In this document: one piece after another, positions 6,746 through 14,714 of the stretch
How positions within the stretch are numbered: the first letter of the stretch is position 1
Layout: each line of letters begins with the position of its first letter
Origin: Cyclobacteriaceae bacterium
GTDB taxonomy: Bacteria > Bacteroidota > Bacteroidia > Cytophagales > Cyclobacteriaceae
Assembly (NCBI GenBank): GCA_021648745.1
Contig: JAKISE010000072.1
Coordinates: forward strand, 1-17,444
Direction of reading: 5' to 3'
Length of the DNA: 17,444 nucleotides
Made by a program: the position numbers and the translations under genes
The notes under the pieces: model-generated
What the model was told of the DNA's origin: nothing
Seen by the model: the letters and a program-made list of their open reading frames with translations, nothing else
The model's database searches: none

Positions 6746-6788
6746 TTACTTTATGAACTTGTGCCTTGTGGCAAAAAAAGAGCAATTA

Positions 6789-7964
6789 ATGAAAGATAAA
6801 CGTTTTGAAACATTAGCGATAAGAACGCAAACTGATCAGACTAATCAGAAAGAACATTCAACCCCCTTATTTTTAACTAGCAGTTTTACCTTTGATACTG
6901 CCGAACAAGGAGCAGCCTTGTTTAATGGCGATTTGGAGGGCAATCAATATACCCGTTTTTCTAACCCAAATACTGATGAGTTTATAAACAAATTAAAGCT
7001 GCTTGAAGGTACCGAAGCAGGAATTAGTACCGCATCGGGTATGGCCGCTGTATTTGCATCTATATTGCCAAATCTAAAAGCAGGCGATCATATAGTGGCT
7101 TCAAAAGCTATTTTTGGTAGCTCGGTTCTAGTAATTTCTACTATTTTTCCCGATTATGGCATTGATTACACCTTGGTGGATGTAGATAATAATGATCAAT
7201 GGGAGCAAGCTATTAAGAAAAATACCAAACTTATTTTTGTTGAAAGTCCTTCTAACCCAACACTTAAAATTGCCGACCTTGCATTTTTAAGCAAGCTTTG
7301 TAAGGCTAATAATATTATATATTGTGTTGATAATTGTTTTGCAACCCCATACTTGCAGCAACCCAATGAGTATGATGCCGATTTAATAATCCACTCTGCT
7401 ACAAAATATATAGATGGGCAGGGCAGGGTGCTTGGTGGAGCTATTTTGGGAAAAAAGAAATATGTTGATATATGCTATAATTTTTTGCGCAGAACAGGTG
7501 CAAGCTTATCTCCATTTAATGCTTGGGTACTTTCTAAAAGTTTAGAAACTTTGGCCATACGCATGGATAGGCATTGTAGTAATGCCGAAAAACTCTTTCA
7601 GTTTTTAGAAAAGCAAGAAGATGTGTTGGAATTATCCTACCCTCATTCGCCTAATCACCCACAATACGCATTGGCTAAAAAGCAAATGAAACAAGGAGGT
7701 GGGCTTATAGGGTGCGAATTAAAAGGAGGAAAAGAAAGAGGAGTTAGGTTTTTGAACGCTCTTAAACTCCATTCATTAACCGCTAATTTAGGAGACACTA
7801 GGAGCATTGTCACCCACCCAGCTTCAACTACACATACTAAGTTAAGCGAAGCAGAGCAATTAGAAGTGGGCATTACTCCTGGCTTTATTCGTTTTTCACT
7901 AGGACTAGAGCATATCGATGATATAATTGAAGACGTTAAACAAGCATTGGTTGCTTCGCGATGA
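6789..7964 (+). CDS. metZ: O-succinyl/acetylhomoserine sulfhydrylase (trans-sulfuration PLP enzyme)
   Basis: A Cys/Met-metabolism PLP-dependent enzyme of 391 residues that joins sulfide to an activated homoserine to give homocysteine. The PLP lysine is K206 in HSATKYIDGQGRVLGG, the GQGRVLGG form typical of MetZ. D181 (CVDN) would hold the pyridine nitrogen, and Y54-x-R56 plus the SGMAA loop (83-87) bind phosphate. I chose ATG 6789 because KRFETLAIRTQ follows, as in homologues; an in-frame ATG at 6753 would add 12 unlikely residues. It overlaps metX by 4 bases (ATGA). The upstream APS reductase and sulfite reductase supply the sulfide. Cystathionine gamma-synthase/lyase activity is a less likely alternative. 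Confidence 0.87.
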   Translation: MKDKRFETLAIRTQTDQTNQKEHSTPLFLTSSFTFDTAEQGAALFNGDLEGNQYTRFSNPNTDEFINKLKLLEGTEAGISTASGMAAVFASILPNLKAGDHIVASKAIFGSSVLVISTIFPDYGIDYTLVDVDNNDQWEQAIKKNTKLIFVESPSNPTLKIADLAFLSKLCKANNIIYCVDNCFATPYLQQPNEYDADLIIHSATKYIDGQGRVLGGAILGKKKYVDICYNFLRRTGASLSPFNAWVLSKSLETLAIRMDRHCSNAEKLFQFLEKQEDVLELSYPHSPNHPQYALAKKQMKQGGGLIGCELKGGKERGVRFLNALKLHSLTANLGDTRSIVTHPASTTHTKLSEAEQLEVGITPGFIRFSLGLEHIDDIIEDVKQALVASR

Positions 7965-8935
7965 GTAGTAAAATATATAAACATAAAGCCCTTTTTGAGC
8001 TAGAGCTAGGTTCGCATATTGAGGGTTTGCAAATTGCTTACCATACGTACGGTACTCTTAATAAGGAGAAGAGCAATGTGGTATGGGTTTTTCATGCATT
8101 AACGGCAAGTTCAGATGTAATGGATTGGTGGCCAGGGTTATTTGGCGAACTTGATTTTTTCAATCCTAAGGAATATTTTATCATTTGCGCCAATGTGTTA
8201 GGCTCACCCTATGGAAGCACAGCGCCTACTAGTTTAGACTTTCCATTATTTACAGTGAGAGATGTGGTAAATGCAGAATTATTGTTGGTCAAACATTTGA
8301 AAATTGATAATATCCATGTGGGCATCGGAGGTTCTTTCGGAGGTAATCAGGCTTTGGAGTTTGCTTATTCGTTTACAGGCATAATTAATAATTTAATTAT
8401 GATTGCAAGCTCTGCTAAAGAGTCGGCTTGGAGCCAGGCCATTCATGAAGCGCAACGGTTGGCCATAAAAGCCGATCAAACATTTGGAAAGTCCGATGGA
8501 GGAAAAGCAGGGCTAAAAGCTGCAAGGGGAGTTGCTCTGCTTACCTATCGCACTTCATCAGCGTACATAGCCCAACAATCGGATTCAGATGACAAAATGG
8601 ATGACTTTAAAGCAGCTTCCTATATTCGTTACCAAGGCGATAAGCTAGTGAAGCGATTTACAGCTTTGTCGTTTTATTATTTGTCAAAATGTTTAGATAC
8701 CCACCATATTGGACGTGCAAGAGGAGGAGAAAAAAAGGCGTTGAGTAAGATAACCACTCGAACCTTAGCCATTGGGTTTACTTCAGATATGCTCATTCCT
8801 TTTAATCTTACGCAAGGCATGGCAGAACAAATGCCAAATGCAACGTTTCAGCCCTTGAATTCAGATTTTGGGCACGATGGATTCTTAATAGAAACTAGCA
8901 AGTTGACTAAGGTTATTTCTAATTTTCTACATTAA
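7961..8935 (+). CDS. metX: Homoserine O-acyltransferase (MetX)
   Basis: A 324-residue alpha/beta-hydrolase acyltransferase that activates homoserine with acetyl- or succinyl-CoA. The nucleophile elbow is GGSFGGNQ with S125 (most homologues have GGSMGG), the acid is D276 (TSDMLIPF) and the base H305 (GHDGFL). VLGSPYGSTAP (79-89) is the family's oxyanion/substrate segment. It is a little shorter than the usual 340-380, mainly in the lid region. It overlaps metZ by 4 bases, so the two are translationally coupled. Which acyl donor is used cannot be read reliably from motifs; MetZ partners can take O-succinylhomoserine, so the donor is left open. Confidence 0.88.
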   Translation: MSSKIYKHKALFELELGSHIEGLQIAYHTYGTLNKEKSNVVWVFHALTASSDVMDWWPGLFGELDFFNPKEYFIICANVLGSPYGSTAPTSLDFPLFTVRDVVNAELLLVKHLKIDNIHVGIGGSFGGNQALEFAYSFTGIINNLIMIASSAKESAWSQAIHEAQRLAIKADQTFGKSDGGKAGLKAARGVALLTYRTSSAYIAQQSDSDDKMDDFKAASYIRYQGDKLVKRFTALSFYYLSKCLDTHHIGRARGGEKKALSKITTRTLAIGFTSDMLIPFNLTQGMAEQMPNATFQPLNSDFGHDGFLIETSKLTKVISNFLH

Positions 8936-9040
8936 CCAAAATTCGACCTAAGTAAAACTAGTGCGCTTGTGCATTTTAGCCCAAACTGGCGTTGTAACTA
9001 GATTTATTTTGCAATAAATTGTGACTGCTATCATTCTATT
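8936..9040. other. Intergenic spacer after metX
   Basis: About 100 bases between metX and the outer inverted-repeat element. No ORF, hairpin terminator or promoter was seen in it. Termination of the met transcript may depend on the inverted repeats that follow. Confidence 0.3.
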
Positions 9041-9077
9041 AACCTGAGTTCGGGATAAGGAATGCTGTCAGCTTTAA

Positions 9078-9241
9078 CCCGGATTATGCAATAGAATTCG
9101 TAATGAGAAGACAAAATGCAATAAATCAGAAGTTTATATTCGAAAAGCATAGCACCGCTATGGTTAAGAGGATAAATTTAGTAAAACGACTGATTTGCAG
9201 CAGTTTGTATTAGTAATAGAATTTCTATTGCATATTTCGGG
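9078..9241. mobile_element. 164-bp miniature element, copy 1, nested in the outer repeat
   Basis: Bounded by TTTAA on both sides (9073-9077, 9242-9246). The termini are imperfect inverted repeats: CCCGGATTATGCAATAGAA at the left and CCCGAAATATGCAATAGAAA read inward from the right. Copy 2 (10882-11045) is the same length and differs at two positions. The related repeat at 1-127 has an uninterrupted GCTTTAA where this copy is inserted, which supports insertion with target duplication. Internal pairing (AAATCAG 9123-9129 with CTGATTT 9190-9196; CATAGC 9148-9153 with GCTATG 9157-9162) makes nearly the whole element foldable. It lacks a transposase. TTAA targets and CC-ending termini recall IS1380-type elements, but that is a guess. 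Confidence 0.75.
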
Positions 9242-9362
9242 TTTAACCAAACTTTCATAAACAACTTAGGTTTTTGTAGGACTAACGGGTTAATTCAAGA
9301 AAATATAAGGAGGTTTAGGGAAGTTTCGTTAAAGCCCAAAGGGGAAATATCTAGCAGGCAAT

Positions 9363-9421
9363 CTTTTGAATATAAAAATCTTGAAATAATCCATTATATC
9401 TTTGCTTTTTATATTCAAAAG
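9363..9421. repeat. 16-bp perfect inverted repeat inside the outer element
   Basis: CTTTTGAATATAAAAA (9363-9378) and its exact complement (9406-9421) flank a 27-base loop. Weaker complementarity continues outward for about 12 bases (TAGCAGGC against GCTCACCTACTA). It may be the ends of a further decayed miniature element, or a hairpin that stops transcription between the convergent metX and MutS-like genes. It lacks a G+C-rich stem, so it is a poor classic terminator. Confidence 0.55.
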
Positions 9422-9471
9422 CTCACCTACTATTTTATTTTCTGGCAGCTATTCCTTATCCCGAACTCAGG

Positions 9472-10740
9472 TTATGAAAGCATTTGATTTAACCCTTCTT
9501 GTTCAAAAAGAATTTTTCCTACTTTAAGGTTCGACCAACCAGGCTTTAATAAATAGTTAAATTGAGGTGTATTGCCTGCCAATTTGCAATCAATATGATA
9601 TGTCTCAATGCTTTTGCTAGAAGCTTTTATAGTATCTTTTAGTTTTTGAATGTGGGTAGAAATTAAGAATAATGAATTTTTAAAATTGGATAACCCATTG
9701 ATAGTAGTTGTGCAAATCTCTAAGGCATCTTCTTCATTTGTTCCACTAAAGAGTTCGTCAAAAACCGCAAAACATGGCATTCCACTCTGAGCCTTCTTTA
9801 CAACTTCTTTTAAGTTTATTACTTCAGTCATAAAATGGCTATAACCATTTTGAAGGTCATCTTTATGATTAATTGAAATTGAGATTTGGACATATAAAGG
9901 AATTATTGCCTGTGATGCAGGAACAGCAATGCCTAACTGTGCTAGGTAAATGCATAAACCAATAGCTTTTAGTAAAGTGGATTTGCCAGACATGTTTGGG
10001 CCAGTAATAACAATTACATTAGAATCAGTTTCTAAATTATTTAATACAGGGCTCTCGATAAGAGGGTAATAAAAATTTCTTAGCTCTAATCTACTATGTG
10101 ATAGTTCTGGAAATGTAAAATTGTTCTTCATAATGCCCAGATTTATAGAAAGATAGGCTTCAAATAGGAAGAGCCTTTGCCAAAACTGAGTTATAAGCCC
10201 ATTTGATTTTTCCTTTAATAGCCTCTTTGCTAAATCGAGCAGGTGGTGTGTTTTGAGGCTGCCTTCTTGCACTACTCTTCCGTAGTAATCTGTATTCAAT
10301 CGTTCAAAAAATAGCAATATTTCTTTTATTTCTTTTTGGTATTCTTGTGGAAATGAAGCTAGGTTTAGATTAGAAAAATAGATTGAATTCAATTTATTAA
10401 AAAGCAAAATGAGCTGTGTTAGCTTATTGGCATTTTTGATTTTCTCACTTGTAGAGGTTAATAATTTATACCGGAGCACCTGTTTCTCCATAGCCTTCAA
10501 TTGACTTCCTTCTAGAAAATAGTAAACGTCATTTATATAAGAAGTGGAGTAGTGATAATTCTTGAGTATGGGATGATTATAAGTGAAACCTTTTAAAATA
10601 GCTTGTCTAAGTTTTATTTCTTCAATGGAGGAAATCGGCTGTGTAAACATTTCTTTCAGCACTACTTTAGAGAATTCATTAATGGTATTATCAAATAGGG
10701 GTAGGATGCCTTTTTCTATTTGTAAATCGTTAATGTTCAT
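9472..10740 (-). CDS. MutS-family ATPase (MutS-like, no mismatch-recognition domain)
   Basis: A 422-residue protein with a helical MutS lever/clamp-like N-terminal part (1-235) and a C-terminal MutS ATPase domain: Walker A GPNMSGKST (247-255), Walker B CFAVFDEL (323-330) followed by FSGTNEEDA, and the switch histidine in STH (361-363). It lacks the mismatch-binding and connector domains of full MutS (about 850 residues), so it is one of the short MutS-like proteins common in Bacteroidota, often as tandem paralogues, whose role is unknown. The stop codon TAA lies at the edge of the repeat element 9041-9473, so the original last residues may have been replaced, although the length looks normal. 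A degraded second copy of its first 90 or so codons lies at 11938-12207. Confidence 0.85.
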   Translation of the reverse strand: MNINDLQIEKGILPLFDNTINEFSKVVLKEMFTQPISSIEEIKLRQAILKGFTYNHPILKNYHYSTSYINDVYYFLEGSQLKAMEKQVLRYKLLTSTSEKIKNANKLTQLILLFNKLNSIYFSNLNLASFPQEYQKEIKEILLFFERLNTDYYGRVVQEGSLKTHHLLDLAKRLLKEKSNGLITQFWQRLFLFEAYLSINLGIMKNNFTFPELSHSRLELRNFYYPLIESPVLNNLETDSNVIVITGPNMSGKSTLLKAIGLCIYLAQLGIAVPASQAIIPLYVQISISINHKDDLQNGYSHFMTEVINLKEVVKKAQSGMPCFAVFDELFSGTNEEDALEICTTTINGLSNFKNSLFLISTHIQKLKDTIKASSKSIETYHIDCKLAGNTPQFNYLLKPGWSNLKVGKILFEQEGLNQMLS

Positions 10741-10881
10741 TTGGGTTTTGGTTTGGATAAGTTTTTGTATCCAAGAACCATTCCAAGTTTTGATAATTGA
10801 AAAATTATAATAGTGACATTAATTAAGTAATCCGTGGGTACTGAATAAATATTGCCTCAAATTTTATTATTTTAGATTTAA
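10741..10881. other. Spacer upstream of the MutS-like gene
   Basis: AT-rich spacer holding the presumed promoter of the minus-strand MutS-like gene. The 30 or so bases next to its start codon are also present upstream of the decayed copy (about 12208-12237). No promoter with both boxes could be fixed. It runs up to the TTTAA flanking the second miniature element. Confidence 0.3.
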
Positions 10882-11045
10882 CCTGGATTATGCAATAGAA
10901 TTCGTAATGAGAAGACAAAATGCAATAAATCAGAAGTTTATATTCGAAAAGCATAGCACCGCTATGGTTAAGAGGATAAACTTAGTAAAACGACTGATTT
11001 GCAGCAGTTTGTATTAGTAATAGAATTTCTATTGCATATTTCGGG
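10882..11045. mobile_element. 164-bp miniature element, copy 2
   Basis: Same length as copy 1 (9078-9241), with only two differences visible by eye (CCTGG for CCCGG at the left tip; AAC for AAT in the middle). It is flanked by TTTAA on both sides (10877-10881 and 11046-11050), consistent with a target-site duplication. Same orientation as copy 1. A 36-codon ORF (10907-11017, equivalent to 9103-9213) is open in both copies, and the central difference is synonymous in it, but I do not count it as a gene. Confidence 0.8.
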
Positions 11046-11113
11046 TTTAAAGAAAATCTCTTAAATTACTTTACTCGAAATAGTGCAAACGACCCTTATA
11101 TTATACAAGCTAT

Positions 11114-11147
11114 AAAAAAAGCCTGTTATTAATAACAGGCTTTTTTT
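11114..11147. terminator. Bidirectional intrinsic terminator after the RDD gene
   Basis: A perfect palindrome, GCCTGTTATTAATAACAGGC (11121-11140), with seven A before and seven T after it, so it can act on both strands. It lies 27 bases past the stop of the minus-strand RDD gene, whose terminator it must be. Confidence 0.85.
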
Positions 11148-11174
11148 ATAAACAAAATATAATTTTATATGTTC

Positions 11175-11759
11175 TTACATCAAATCGCTTTTGTTAAACA
11201 CAGCTGTTTTGGCAATCATATCGTGAAAGCCCTGCTTTTTGTTACCAAGGATAAAGAAGAAGCCTATAAATACGATAAGTCCTGCAAGAGAGCCAATAGA
11301 GCCTAACATAGCAACCCCTGTTATTCCTGCCAATACGGGCAAAATAGTGCCAATATACTTTATTGCGGCTCTTGTAACAAGTGTACCTGTACTTGCTGCC
11401 GACCCATCATCGTTGCCATTTTTTATGCCGAGTATCATCTTACCTATGGTTTGTCCGGTGAAGGCCTCAAGAAGCATAATCAAAAGTACAATTAGCATCA
11501 TACCGGCTACCGTACCTAGCATACCTCCAATTATCCCCATAATACCACCACCCAGCATTTCTGCGTCTTCCATTCCTTCTCCTGCTTCACTGGCAAAAAA
11601 TAAGGCTGCAAGGGTAGCACCGGCAAACATTCCAATTATTGATCCTCCAATACCTGCTGCAACAAAGTCAAGTAAATACGCACCGAGTCTTTTTCCAAAG
11701 CCAATACGTTCATGAGCAGATTTTTCCTGCTCTTGTACCACTGTTTCGTTTGTTTCCAT
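11175..11759 (-). CDS. RDD family membrane protein
   Basis: A 194-residue integral membrane protein. The RDD signature is visible: FGKRLGAYLLDF (R24, D31) at the start of the first helix and QGFHDMIAKTAVF (176-188, D180) after the last. Hydrophobic segments lie at about 33-55, 70-97 and 136-172, rich in Gly, Ala and Met. The TGQTIGKMILGIK segment (101-113) is the typical loop. Members have been proposed to transport ions or small molecules, but function here is unknown. It has its own promoter-like boxes and terminator, so it is probably monocistronic. Confidence 0.88.
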   Translation of the reverse strand: METNETVVQEQEKSAHERIGFGKRLGAYLLDFVAAGIGGSIIGMFAGATLAALFFASEAGEGMEDAEMLGGGIMGIIGGMLGTVAGMMLIVLLIMLLEAFTGQTIGKMILGIKNGNDDGSAASTGTLVTRAAIKYIGTILPVLAGITGVAMLGSIGSLAGLIVFIGFFFILGNKKQGFHDMIAKTAVFNKSDLM

Positions 11760-11770
11760 AAATTTCGGTT

Positions 11771-11800
11771 TAAAGTTATTTAGATTAGATAAGTGGACAA
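11771..11800 (-). promoter_or_regulatory. Probable promoter of the RDD gene
   Basis: On the minus strand TTG (11800-11798), 19 bases, then TAACTTTA (11778-11771; consensus TAnnTTTG, one mismatch). The spacing is the Bacteroidota norm. The start codon follows about 12 bases after the -7 box, which implies a very short leader. Confidence 0.45.
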
Positions 11801-11937
11801 TTTACGTTATTTTATTTGGTGAGGCAAGTATTTGGTGATAAATACAGGTCTAACTTATTTAGCATATAAAACATCCAAAAATTAAAAAAAACATCATTAT
11901 TAAAGAAAGTTGAATTCCCCTGCCTGTCTCTGCGATA

Positions 11938-12207
11938 CAGGTTGTATCGAAGTACCTGTTTTCCATGGTCTTCAATTGGCTGCTCTCTAAAAGGTAGCAC
12001 ACTTTTATTAAATAGGAGGTGGAATAATAATATTTAATCAGTGCCGAATGGTTGTACGTAAAACCTTTTAAAATAGCTTGTCTAAGTTTTTTTTAATGGA
12101 GGAAATCGGCTGTGTAAACATTTCTTTCAGCACTAGGTTAGAGAATTCATTAATGGTATTATCAAATAGGGGTAGGCTTTTCCTATTTGTAAATCGTTAA
12201 TGTTCAT
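11938..12207 (-). pseudogene. Decayed 5' copy of the MutS-like ATPase gene
   Basis: Matches codons 1 to about 90 of the MutS-like gene at 9472-10740, including the ATG (12207-12205) and about 30 bases upstream of it. Two deletions of four bases each break the frame (near the equivalents of codons 9-13 and 39-42). The rest of the gene, including the whole ATPase domain, is missing; the homology stops near 11938 at a small inverted repeat (CGATAC/GTATCG). Identity is uneven: long stretches are almost identical while the equivalents of codons 57-70 are strongly diverged, suggesting an old paralogue partly overwritten by gene conversion. There is no other gene in the 638 bases between the RDD gene and the TonB receptor gene. 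Confidence 0.75.
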
Positions 12208-12397
12208 TTGGGTGTTGGTTTGGATAAGTTTTGATAGTAAATAATTTTCCTTGAGACCCTGCATGTACTGTCGTTCTAGTCTGAACATAGGCATAAACTA
12301 GCCTTAGCATTAACTCTCCACAACTCATCCTGCTAATTCAACAGTTCAGTAACTCTTATTTTAAATATCGGGCATAATCTTAATTCTTTGTATTGTT

Positions 12398-14617
12398 ATG
12401 AAAGCAATACAACAACTCAAACTCACCGTGCAATGGTTCTTGTCTTCACGAAACATCTTAGTTGCAATTATTTTTATGAGCCTTTTATCAACTCATATAC
12501 TCGCACAAACAAAAATCACAGGCACTATAACCGGCCAATCTGGTGAAATACTCATTGGTGCTAATGTATTTATTAAAGGCACCTATGATGGTGCCAGTAC
12601 CGATGTAAATGGAGAATATGATTTTGAAACCTTTTCAACAGGAGAAGTAATTATAGTAGCTACATATATCGGTTATGAAGAAACGACAAAAAAAATAACA
12701 CTCAAATCAACTAATAACAACATCGACTTTTTACTCAAAGAGTCAATTAATAAAATGGAGGCAGTGGTAATTTCTGCGGGCACATTCGAGGGGGGTACTG
12801 GCACAAAAAGTGAAGTACTTAAACCTTTGGATATTGTAACAACAGCTGGAGCCACGGCCGATATTGCAGGTGCGCTTAACACCTTGCCGGGCACCCAAAC
12901 TGTAGGGGAAGAAGGTCGCCTTTTTGTACGTGGAGGAGATGGCTCCGAAACCAAAACTTTTATTGATGGTCTGCAAGTGCTTAAGCCTTATTCCACAACC
13001 ATACCCAACACGCCCACACGAGGTCGGTTCTCTCCATTCTTGTTTAGTGGTACTAGTTTTAGTACAGGTGGTTATTCTGCCGAGTATGGGCAAGCTTTAT
13101 CATCAGCTTTAATTTTAAATACAAAGGAAAAACCTTCGCAAACTCGTACTGATTTAAGCTTAATGACTGTAGGAGCAGAGCTTAGCCACACCCAGTCCTG
13201 GGCAAAATCTTCGTTGGCCGTGCAAGGAGCTTATTATAATATGGCTCCCTATAACAGTGTGGTGCCACAGTCGGTAGATTGGGTTAAACCATCGGAAACA
13301 GTACAGGCAAATTTGGCAGCACGCCAACAAATTGGCAACGGGGGCATGCTTAAGGTGTATGGCAACATTTCTTCAAATAACTTTAGCCTATACCAATACA
13401 ACGTCCTCTACCCTTCGGCCAAAACATTAGTAAAAATCAAAAATGATTATGTCTATGGGAATGCTTCCCTTAAGAATACTTTGGGAGACTCTTGGGCCTA
13501 TAAAACAGGCGTATCATTTACTCAAAATAAAGACGATATTCAATTAGAAAACGAATCGATTATTGAAACCACTAAAGGTGTTCACTTAAAGTCTGTTTTT
13601 AGTGGAGATTTAACCAATAATATCAGTTTGAGTACAGGTGGTGAATTATTATACTCTGAAAGTGAGCAAGCGTACAATAGCTTTTCAGATGGGGCAGAAA
13701 ACATATTTAGTTTTCAAAACCCTTTATTATCGGCTTTTGTTGAGTCGGACATTTATTTTTCTAATAACCTGCTGGCACGTGTTGGAGGTAGAGTAGAATA
13801 TACTTCTTTAAACAGCAACTTTTATGTAGCTCCTAGGGTTTCGCTAGCGTATAAAACAGGCGAAAATGCCCAAATAGCTTTAGCAGGAGGTAGCTTTCAG
13901 CAGGCTGCTACAGAAGATTTGCTTCGGGTAAATAATAGCCTTGATTTTGAAAAAGCCGACCACCTTATTTTAAATTATCAGGTGGTAAACCCAAAGCAGA
14001 CATTTAGAATTGAAGGTTATTTAAAGCGTTATCGAGATTTAGTAAAGTTTGATTTTAATCAACCTTTGAACCCATTAACCTATACAAATACTGGTGAAGC
14101 ATTTGCCAAAGGAATTGACCTTTTTTGGAGAGACAATAAAAGCATTAAAAATATGGATTACTGGATTTCTTATTCATTTTTAGATACCGAACGTGACTAT
14201 AGAGATTTTCCTACTATTGCAGTACCTACTTTTGCTTCTTCGCATAATTTATCTATTGTATCCAAGTATTGGGTAAACAGCTTAAAAACCCAGTTTGGAG
14301 GCACTTTCTCGTATGCCTCTCCTCGTACTTATAATAACCCTAATACCAATCAATTTAATGGAGAGTTAACCCCTTCTTACATAGATTTAAGCCTAAGTGC
14401 CAGCTATTTAGCTACCCAAAGTATTATTATTTATGGTAGCGTAACCAATGTGTTGGGTAGAGAAAATATTTTTGGATATACCTATAGCGAGCTGCCCAAT
14501 AATCAAGGAGAATATATAGGACAAGCAAATCAGTTGCCCGCACCACGATTCATTTTCGTAGGAGTATTTATAACCTTTAGCAAGGACGCCACTTTAAACC
14601 AATTAAAATCACTTTGA
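12398..14617 (+). CDS. TonB-dependent receptor with carboxypeptidase-regulatory-like N-domain
   Basis: A 739-residue outer-membrane receptor. An N-terminal signal segment (hydrophobic core 20-36, likely cut after ILAQ) is followed by a carboxypeptidase-regulatory-like domain (about 40-115; ITGTITGQSG...GANVFIKGT...GEYDF...YIGYEE), a plug domain (about 138-235; LNTLPGTQTVGEEGRLFVRG, FIDG) and a beta-barrel. It ends in the FVGVFITFSKD-type strand seen in this Bacteroidota subgroup. The substrate cannot be told: no SusD partner or siderophore gene is adjacent. It heads a group with DUF2141, a helical-repeat-like protein and a LytS/LytTR pair, so uptake may be tied to that signalling system. Confidence 0.88.
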   Translation: MKAIQQLKLTVQWFLSSRNILVAIIFMSLLSTHILAQTKITGTITGQSGEILIGANVFIKGTYDGASTDVNGEYDFETFSTGEVIIVATYIGYEETTKKITLKSTNNNIDFLLKESINKMEAVVISAGTFEGGTGTKSEVLKPLDIVTTAGATADIAGALNTLPGTQTVGEEGRLFVRGGDGSETKTFIDGLQVLKPYSTTIPNTPTRGRFSPFLFSGTSFSTGGYSAEYGQALSSALILNTKEKPSQTRTDLSLMTVGAELSHTQSWAKSSLAVQGAYYNMAPYNSVVPQSVDWVKPSETVQANLAARQQIGNGGMLKVYGNISSNNFSLYQYNVLYPSAKTLVKIKNDYVYGNASLKNTLGDSWAYKTGVSFTQNKDDIQLENESIIETTKGVHLKSVFSGDLTNNISLSTGGELLYSESEQAYNSFSDGAENIFSFQNPLLSAFVESDIYFSNNLLARVGGRVEYTSLNSNFYVAPRVSLAYKTGENAQIALAGGSFQQAATEDLLRVNNSLDFEKADHLILNYQVVNPKQTFRIEGYLKRYRDLVKFDFNQPLNPLTYTNTGEAFAKGIDLFWRDNKSIKNMDYWISYSFLDTERDYRDFPTIAVPTFASSHNLSIVSKYWVNSLKTQFGGTFSYASPRTYNNPNTNQFNGELTPSYIDLSLSASYLATQSIIIYGSVTNVLGRENIFGYTYSELPNNQGEYIGQANQLPAPRFIFVGVFITFSKDATLNQLKSL

Positions 14618-14620
14618 CCA

Positions 14621-14683
14621 TCATTGCGAGGAACGAAGCAATCTCTGCAATATAAACAGATTGCTTCTCTAGGCTCGCAATGA
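14621..14683. repeat. Palindromic intergenic repeat (TCATTGCGAGG type)
   Basis: TCATTGCGAGGAACGAAGCA begins the left arm and TCGCAATGA ends the right; GAAGCAATCT pairs with AGATTGCTTC around a 13-base loop. This is the widely dispersed REP-like repeat seen in many bacterial genomes. It begins four bases after the TonB receptor stop and could act on the transcript as a stabilising hairpin or partial terminator. Confidence 0.75.
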
Positions 14684-14714
14684 CGAAAACATAAACAATT
14701 AAACATAAACAATT

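Larger units (their letters stand above)
9041..9473. repeat. Composite miniature inverted-repeat element (outer element)
   Basis: The left end (9041-9070, CCTGAGTTCGGGATAAGG) and the right end (9443-9473) are inverted copies of about 30 bases. Inside are a 97-base segment also present at 1-97 (split here by a 164-bp insert) and a separate 16-bp perfect inverted repeat at 9363-9421. No transposase ORF is present, so it is MITE-like. Flanking bases give at best an imperfect 5-base duplication (TATTA/TATGA). Its ends resemble those of a transposase-bearing insertion sequence, but I cannot name the family. The right end supplies the stop codon of the MutS-like gene. Confidence 0.7.

Noticed and set aside
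6753..6788. Extended metZ start giving MNLCLVAKKEQL, or a third Cys leader peptide
   Set aside because: Homologues begin at KRFETLAIRTQ, just after the ATG at 6789; one Cys codon and no following terminator do not support a leader ORF.
9103..9213. 36-codon ORF inside the 164-bp element (also 10907-11017)
   Set aside because: Open in both copies, but these are near-identical recent copies, so conservation says little; it overlaps the internal stems and resembles no family I know.
9041..9473. CRISPR array or other spaced direct repeats
   Set aside because: The repeats are inverted and nested, with no regular direct-repeat/spacer pattern.
11239..11715. 158-codon plus-strand ORF rich in Ile and Pro
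   Set aside because: It is the antisense image of the Gly/Ala/Met-rich RDD membrane protein; composition explains the open frame.
11812..12000. 62-codon minus-strand ORF
   Set aside because: Its first part is a piece of the decayed MutS-like copy; the rest is non-coding spacer.
14530..14712. 60-codon minus-strand ORF
   Set aside because: Mostly a translation of the palindromic repeat at 14621-14683, a pattern commonly mis-called as a gene in many genomes, plus antisense of the TonB receptor end.
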